Source: Achromobacter aloeverae
Lineage (GTDB): Bacteria > Pseudomonadota > Gammaproteobacteria > Burkholderiales > Burkholderiaceae_B
NCBI RefSeq assembly: GCF_004121055.1
Contig: NZ_PYAL01000006.1
Location: 1 to 64,000, forward strand
Direction of reading: 5' to 3'
DNA: 64,000 nucleotides
The notes under the pieces were generated by a model, which saw nothing but the letters and a program-made list of their open reading frames with translations, did no database searches and had not been told where the DNA came from. The stretch's first letter is position 1. Every line of letters starts with the position of its first letter. This document shows, one piece after another, positions 60,576 through 64,000 of this stretch. The position numbers and the translations under genes were made by a program.

Positions 60576-61040
60576 CTAGATTGTGGTCTTTCGCATCAGG
60601 GCATTGGGAACGACCACGCCACGTTGTATGGGTGTGCGCAGTTCCACAATCAGGAAGCCGTGAGATTCGAAAAAGGGCTGGGCGGTGCGGCTGACATCAG
60701 CACTTAGTTCCCGGATGCCGCGCTTGGTGGCTTCTTCGTGGATCCGCGCCATGAGGGCATTCCCTATCCCTTGTCTTGGATGGAAGCCAGACACGAAGAA
60801 ATGATCGATGTAGCCATGATCCTGGAGATCCGCGTAGCCCACAATGCAGCCGTCGATCTGCGCGATGAAGGGGCGTATGCAACGCATGCGCTCACGCCAG
60901 ATGTTCTGGTCGAGGTCGGCGGGTGCCCAAGCCTGGATCTGTTCGGCGGTGTAGTCCCGCGCGGCGATCCGGTGAATGGCAGAATAGAAAATCCCAAATA
61001 AGGCCGACTCATCGCCGATTTCAAACCGTCGGATATGCAT
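60576..61040 (-). CDS. GNAT-family N-acetyltransferase
   Basis: A 154-residue acetyltransferase with the complete GNAT fold: N-terminal MHIRRFEIGDESALFGIFYS, core strand IVGYADLQDHGYIDHFFVSG, acetyl-CoA loop HPRQGIGNALMARIHEEATK and the C-terminal AQPFFESHGF. The layout resembles the YafP-like group. The substrate is unknown. It stands alone in the accessory region, reading toward the GFA gene. Confidence 0.85.
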   Translation of the reverse strand: MHIRRFEIGDESALFGIFYSAIHRIAARDYTAEQIQAWAPADLDQNIWRERMRCIRPFIAQIDGCIVGYADLQDHGYIDHFFVSGFHPRQGIGNALMARIHEEATKRGIRELSADVSRTAQPFFESHGFLIVELRTPIQRGVVVPNALMRKTTI

Positions 61041-61560
61041 GATGTTCCGATGTCGTGGGAGCCCTCGGGGATTTTAGCTATGGGACGGGGATTTTCACAA
61101 CGGTTGTGTGATAAGTCTGACACTCCAGAAATTTATAGCGAAGTTCACGTACCTTGGAGTCCCGAGTCCTGAAAATAAATGGCTTATATCGAGAGTGCCC
61201 AAACAGGACGAAATTCTTTGTTCAGCTACGGTGGAACTTTGACGTCTCCGGTCTACCCAGTCTGATATTTTTCCTTTCGACCCACTCCGCCGGCCCAACA
61301 TGATCTCAACGGCTTGGCGGTGACCGTTACCGGCCAGGAGCGGCCTGTTGCTGCGTCAAGAACCGGTCGATCAACGTTGGAGTGACGGCTCGCGGGGCCA
61401 TTGTCGGAGGACTCGATCAAGTGCCTGTAGTACAGGCTCAGCACGCCCCATTTCGCTGTTGGCGCTATGCTGTTACATCTGGGAGCGAACCTCCATTGCA
61501 TGCTGCCTGCTGGGTCAGTCGTCTGGCCTGATCGACAAGTTTGCTTTGCCACTGTTTGAA
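61041..61560. other. Low-GC spacer without a recognisable gene
   Basis: These 520 bp have open frames on both strands but none carries a known motif or a good ribosome-binding site. The base composition drops sharply here (27 of 60 G+C at 61081-61140 by hand count), unlike the rest of the window, which points to acquired DNA. Nothing else is visible. Confidence 0.4.
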
Positions 61561-62031
61561 CTATTCCCCCTTACCTCGCTCGAGGTACATCAACTCAGGC
61601 ACAAAGCTCTTGTTTTTGAGGCCTTGTGAAACGAACTCATGTCTTCTGATTCTCATTCCTTGGATGTTCACTAAGTCATGAGCCTCCGCAAGGAAGTGCC
61701 TAATGAGGGCTCTTTCCGTAAGAGCTAGCAGTTTGTCGATCTGTTGTCCACGTTTTGGGGCCAACCTCGCCGTGAAGATTACTCGCTTGCCATTCTTTGC
61801 ATCTCGAATGTGGCTCATGAGCTTGAGACTGTTTAGGTGCCCCTTAACCCTGCCCCGAAGTGACTTTGATCTACCAACGTACAAAGCTTCGAACCCCGCT
61901 CCCCAGCTTCTTGCAAAGACGTATAGCCCTGGCCCGGCGGGAAGCTCCTCAAGATCCAGATCATAAATCCGAGCCTTGTCTTTCGATTTCTTTAGATGGA
62001 CTGGTGCGTCCCAATCAACTGCGATCTCCAT
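61561..62031 (-). CDS. GIY-YIG domain protein
   Basis: A 156-residue protein with a GIY-YIG nuclease core: GPGLYVFARSWG (GIY), EALYVGRSKSLRGRVKGHL (YIG and the catalytic Arg), TERALIRHFLAEAHDLVN (the Glu and Asn of the domain). The N-terminal 30 residues and the basic C-terminus are unassigned. It may be a stand-alone endonuclease, as found in mobile DNA and defence regions. Its codon use is less GC-rich than its neighbours to the left. It reads away from the YaaC-like gene. Confidence 0.75.
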   Translation of the reverse strand: MEIAVDWDAPVHLKKSKDKARIYDLDLEELPAGPGLYVFARSWGAGFEALYVGRSKSLRGRVKGHLNSLKLMSHIRDAKNGKRVIFTARLAPKRGQQIDKLLALTERALIRHFLAEAHDLVNIQGMRIRRHEFVSQGLKNKSFVPELMYLERGKGE

Positions 62032-62451
62032 AATTCTTCCTTGTCTGCGAGATTACCGAGCGTGCTACGTCCGCGCGATCTAGTGCGTCGCGCGTTGCAT
62101 GACGTAGTAAAGCTAAGGAGCGGTGCGATAATAATCGTTCTTCCAGAGCGCCTGCACTGGGGAAACTATAACCTTGCGAAGGCGTGGAAACTTGGCACTT
62201 AACGGGCAACCTCCGCTGGACGGGGCATCGTAACCGCTTCGAGGCGCAATAAACATCGTCGCCTTAGGTCGAAAGCGAGCAATTTCGAAGATCCACTTCC
62301 GGCCACAAGCCGTCTTCCACGATTGACTGCTTTCGAGTAGGCTCTGCCCCGATATGGAGCCTTCCTGATTGCCAAGGCCATCCGACCTGCCTTCGCCTAG
62401 CCGGCCTTGAGCAAGACCGAGTCGTCGACTCACATTGACGCAAAGGTATAG
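62032..62451. other. Spacer upstream of the YaaC-like gene
   Basis: I see no clear gene or RNA in these 420 bp. An open stretch on the minus strand lacks motifs. The region should contain the promoters of the divergent GIY-YIG and YaaC-like genes, and it is where a non-coding RNA would lie if the locus were a retron, but no such structure was demonstrated. Confidence 0.4.
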
Positions 62452-63495
62452 ATGCCAACATTGCGAATAAACAATCGCGACGTGAAGCCCCACAAGGCCA
62501 CAGTCAGTCCTAATCTGGGTGCTCGCACGGTCCTGACCAACAGTCACTGGGAGTACGTAGCCCTTTGGCTCCGTCGTGCCAAAAAGTCCAATGCGTTGTT
62601 CTATTGGGAGCAAGCGCATTCGTTCTTTACGGCATCACAGGGAATGCCAGTCCAGTCTGCCCCGCTGTTGCTCTACTACACGTTCATGAACGCCACGAAG
62701 GCATTGCTCTCTGCCAAAGGTGTCGTTTTCGATGAGCACCATGGTGTTCGCGCGCACAACATGAGGGGATCTTCCAGGAGGATCGCTCTGTCAAACGAAG
62801 GAGTAAGAATCATGCAGAAGGGTATTGCGCCTGCACTGTCGCAGTACCTAGGTGAATTGGAGGCATCGCCGCACCACAGTTTGGAGGAGATCTTTTTCAA
62901 CTTGCCGTGCATCCATCGAACCTTCTGCCTGAGCTATGCGAACCAGCGCGATCTGTTCGTTCCGCTGACGGACTGTGAGATTAGGTTTGATGCGTCAACT
63001 GGGGCTGCCTACTTCTCGGCACTTCTGTCGAAGGACTTCACGGGGTCGGCCCACATGCGTCGCCTTCCGCCCTCGCTCATTGCCGATCCAACAGTGAACG
63101 ACGGAAGAACGATCAGGTCTGTGGCGACGGCGATAGTTACTGGAATAGATGCCAGCTCGGCAGCCGATAAAACCGCCGTCGCAGGACTGTTGCGCGGACT
63201 TCGGCCCGACATCAATTACCTTGCCGGCGCCCAGACGCTTTGGTATGCGAAATGTGTCGTCCCTGGCCCGTCTAGACTGAAACGTTCGCCCCTCACACTG
63301 ACGCTACTCGCGATGCACAGGCTCAGCGAGATTTGCCGCTATCGGCCGATCGAACTGGCCTCGTTTCTAAATGGCCAAAAGAACTGGTTGTTGACGGAGT
63401 TTGTCCGGATGTCGCCGGCTCAGTTTCTTGACGAACTGGCAGCTGAACTGACTGGTCAACAGTTCATGTTTCCCAATGTGCGCCCCTCAAGCTGA
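62452..63495 (+). CDS. YaaC-like protein
   Basis: A 347-residue protein resembling the YaaC family, of unknown function. The N-terminal block WEYVALWLRRAKKSNALFYW, SAPLLLYYTFMNATKALLSA and the C-terminal YRPIELASFLNGQKNWLLTE match the family's conserved helical segments. It has no signal peptide or membrane helix. The next gene starts 15 bp after its stop on the same strand, so the two form an operon. Composition is less GC-rich than the main genome. The pairing with a nucleoside deoxyribosyltransferase-like protein suggests a shared job. Confidence 0.65.
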   Translation: MPTLRINNRDVKPHKATVSPNLGARTVLTNSHWEYVALWLRRAKKSNALFYWEQAHSFFTASQGMPVQSAPLLLYYTFMNATKALLSAKGVVFDEHHGVRAHNMRGSSRRIALSNEGVRIMQKGIAPALSQYLGELEASPHHSLEEIFFNLPCIHRTFCLSYANQRDLFVPLTDCEIRFDASTGAAYFSALLSKDFTGSAHMRRLPPSLIADPTVNDGRTIRSVATAIVTGIDASSAADKTAVAGLLRGLRPDINYLAGAQTLWYAKCVVPGPSRLKRSPLTLTLLAMHRLSEICRYRPIELASFLNGQKNWLLTEFVRMSPAQFLDELAAELTGQQFMFPNVRPSS

Positions 63496-63510
63496 AGTGC
63501 ACCTCTCACA

Positions 63511-64000
63511 ATGAAAATCTATCTGGCATGCGGGCTGACGCACGTACCCCGCTCCGAGTTTCCTGCCTACGTCAACCTTTTGCAAAGCCTGGCGGTGCAC
63601 TTGACTGACATGCATGGTATCGAGGTCAAGTACGCCCTTCGCGACAGTGATCCGCAACTTGGGCAGAAACCGTTCGCTGATCGAGCCCGACTCTGCTACG
63701 CGTGGGATAAGGAAATGGTCGAGTGGGCGGACTTGGTTGTTGCCGAAGCAAGCTTTCCGTCCACAGGACTCGGTATCGAGCTGCAAATTGCTTGTGCTCG
63801 CAACACTCCAATCATCGTCGCCTTTAGGCTGGACGAGAGGCACAAGGCCCCGCCCGTCGAGTATCGAACTCCGGATCAACGCCTTCATAGCCTTCAACTC
63901 GGAGAGGGGTACGTTTCACTGATGGCTCTGGGCTTGCCAACGATCGCTAAAGTGCTGTCGTACAGAAATGATGCCGATGCTCTTTCAAGGGTCGGTGCAG
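63511..64000 (+). CDS. Nucleoside 2-deoxyribosyltransferase-like protein, cut by the window edge
   Basis: An open frame of at least 163 residues that has not reached a stop at the end of the window. It starts MKIYLACGLTHVPRSEF, typical of the NDT fold (first strand with a nucleotide-binding turn). EASFPSTGLGIELQIA at residues 81-96 matches the NDT motif, with Glu90 at the catalytic position (compare GLGMELGYA of known enzymes). NDT-like proteins either salvage nucleosides or act as NAD- or nucleotide-attacking toxins in defence systems. The tight linkage to the YaaC-like gene favours the second but does not prove it. Confidence 0.7.
   Translation, partial: MKIYLACGLTHVPRSEFPAYVNLLQSLAVHLTDMHGIEVKYALRDSDPQLGQKPFADRARLCYAWDKEMVEWADLVVAEASFPSTGLGIELQIACARNTPIIVAFRLDERHKAPPVEYRTPDQRLHSLQLGEGYVSLMALGLPTIAKVLSYRNDADALSRVGA

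Noticed and set aside
61253-61552. Minus-strand 99-codon frame
   Set aside because: No motif, no ribosome-binding site and odd composition; treated as non-coding.
62032-62451. Retron non-coding RNA before the YaaC-like gene
   Set aside because: No paired stem arrangement or branching G was identified and no reverse transcriptase is within the window; only the NDT-like protein suggested it.
62113-62619. Minus-strand frame overlapping the start of the YaaC-like gene
   Set aside because: No recognisable family, and it would overlap the well-supported YaaC-like start on the other strand.

Overview
The window comes from a high-GC beta-proteobacterium, most likely Bordetella or a close relative in the Alcaligenaceae. 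This is an inference from gene content: five Bug/TctC periplasmic receptors scattered beside catabolic genes, many LysR and IclR regulators, an acnD-prpF pair, a type V autotransporter and codons rich in third-position G/C. No rRNA or tRNA gene and no complete insertion sequence was recognised. Start codons were chosen from Shine-Dalgarno sequences and family alignments done by eye.

Layout, left to right. 1-3603: the start of a malic enzyme gene (maeB, running off the left edge), a divergent LysR regulator, an MFS exporter and the aldo/keto reductase dkgB. 4026-6680: two small unknown genes, a tandem palindromic repeat, and a FixL/FixJ-like histidine kinase and regulator. 6736-11081: a hypothetical protein and acnD-prpF (2-methylcitrate to 2-methyl-cis-aconitate steps). 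11164-16162: an IclR regulator, Bug receptor, LigJ-type hydratase, class II aldolase and a second Bug receptor, suggesting dicarboxylate or aromatic-acid catabolism. 16636-28992: an XRE-cupin regulator facing a long run of minus-strand genes. These are an SsuABC/TauABC-like ABC transporter, a ketopantoate-reductase-like enzyme, an Ldh-family dehydrogenase, a DapA-like lyase, a secreted esterase, Bug, a saccharopine dehydrogenase-like enzyme with an Lrp regulator, and an FMN alpha-hydroxy-acid oxidase. 29178-31263: a LysR regulator and a parvulin isomerase.

31304-42062: a seven-gene minus-strand operon (isochorismatase-like hydrolase, alpha/beta hydrolase, YtcJ-like amidohydrolase, DoxX, MFS, XapX, receiver protein). 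It is flanked by a FixJ-like regulator and a large GAF histidine kinase that seems to have lost its usual N-terminal kinase and ATPase domains beside a wrecked Nudix gene. 42341-48359: a LysR regulator divergent from hyuA-hyuB and a Bug receptor. 48459-50338: a Dyp peroxidase with an encapsulin-targeting tail, followed by its encapsulin shell gene. 50431-56207: LysR, RidA, a class V aminotransferase, IclR, a DapA-like enzyme and Bug.

56208-59765: an AT-rich control region with five copies of an 11-bp dyad at an exact 33-bp pitch, in front of a large autotransporter. 59857-64000: an accessory tail whose base composition falls after about 61 kb. It has a GFA-fold protein, a GNAT acetyltransferase, a GIY-YIG protein, a YaaC-like protein and, cut by the window edge, a nucleoside 2-deoxyribosyltransferase-like protein. 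The last two look like a possible toxin or defence pair.
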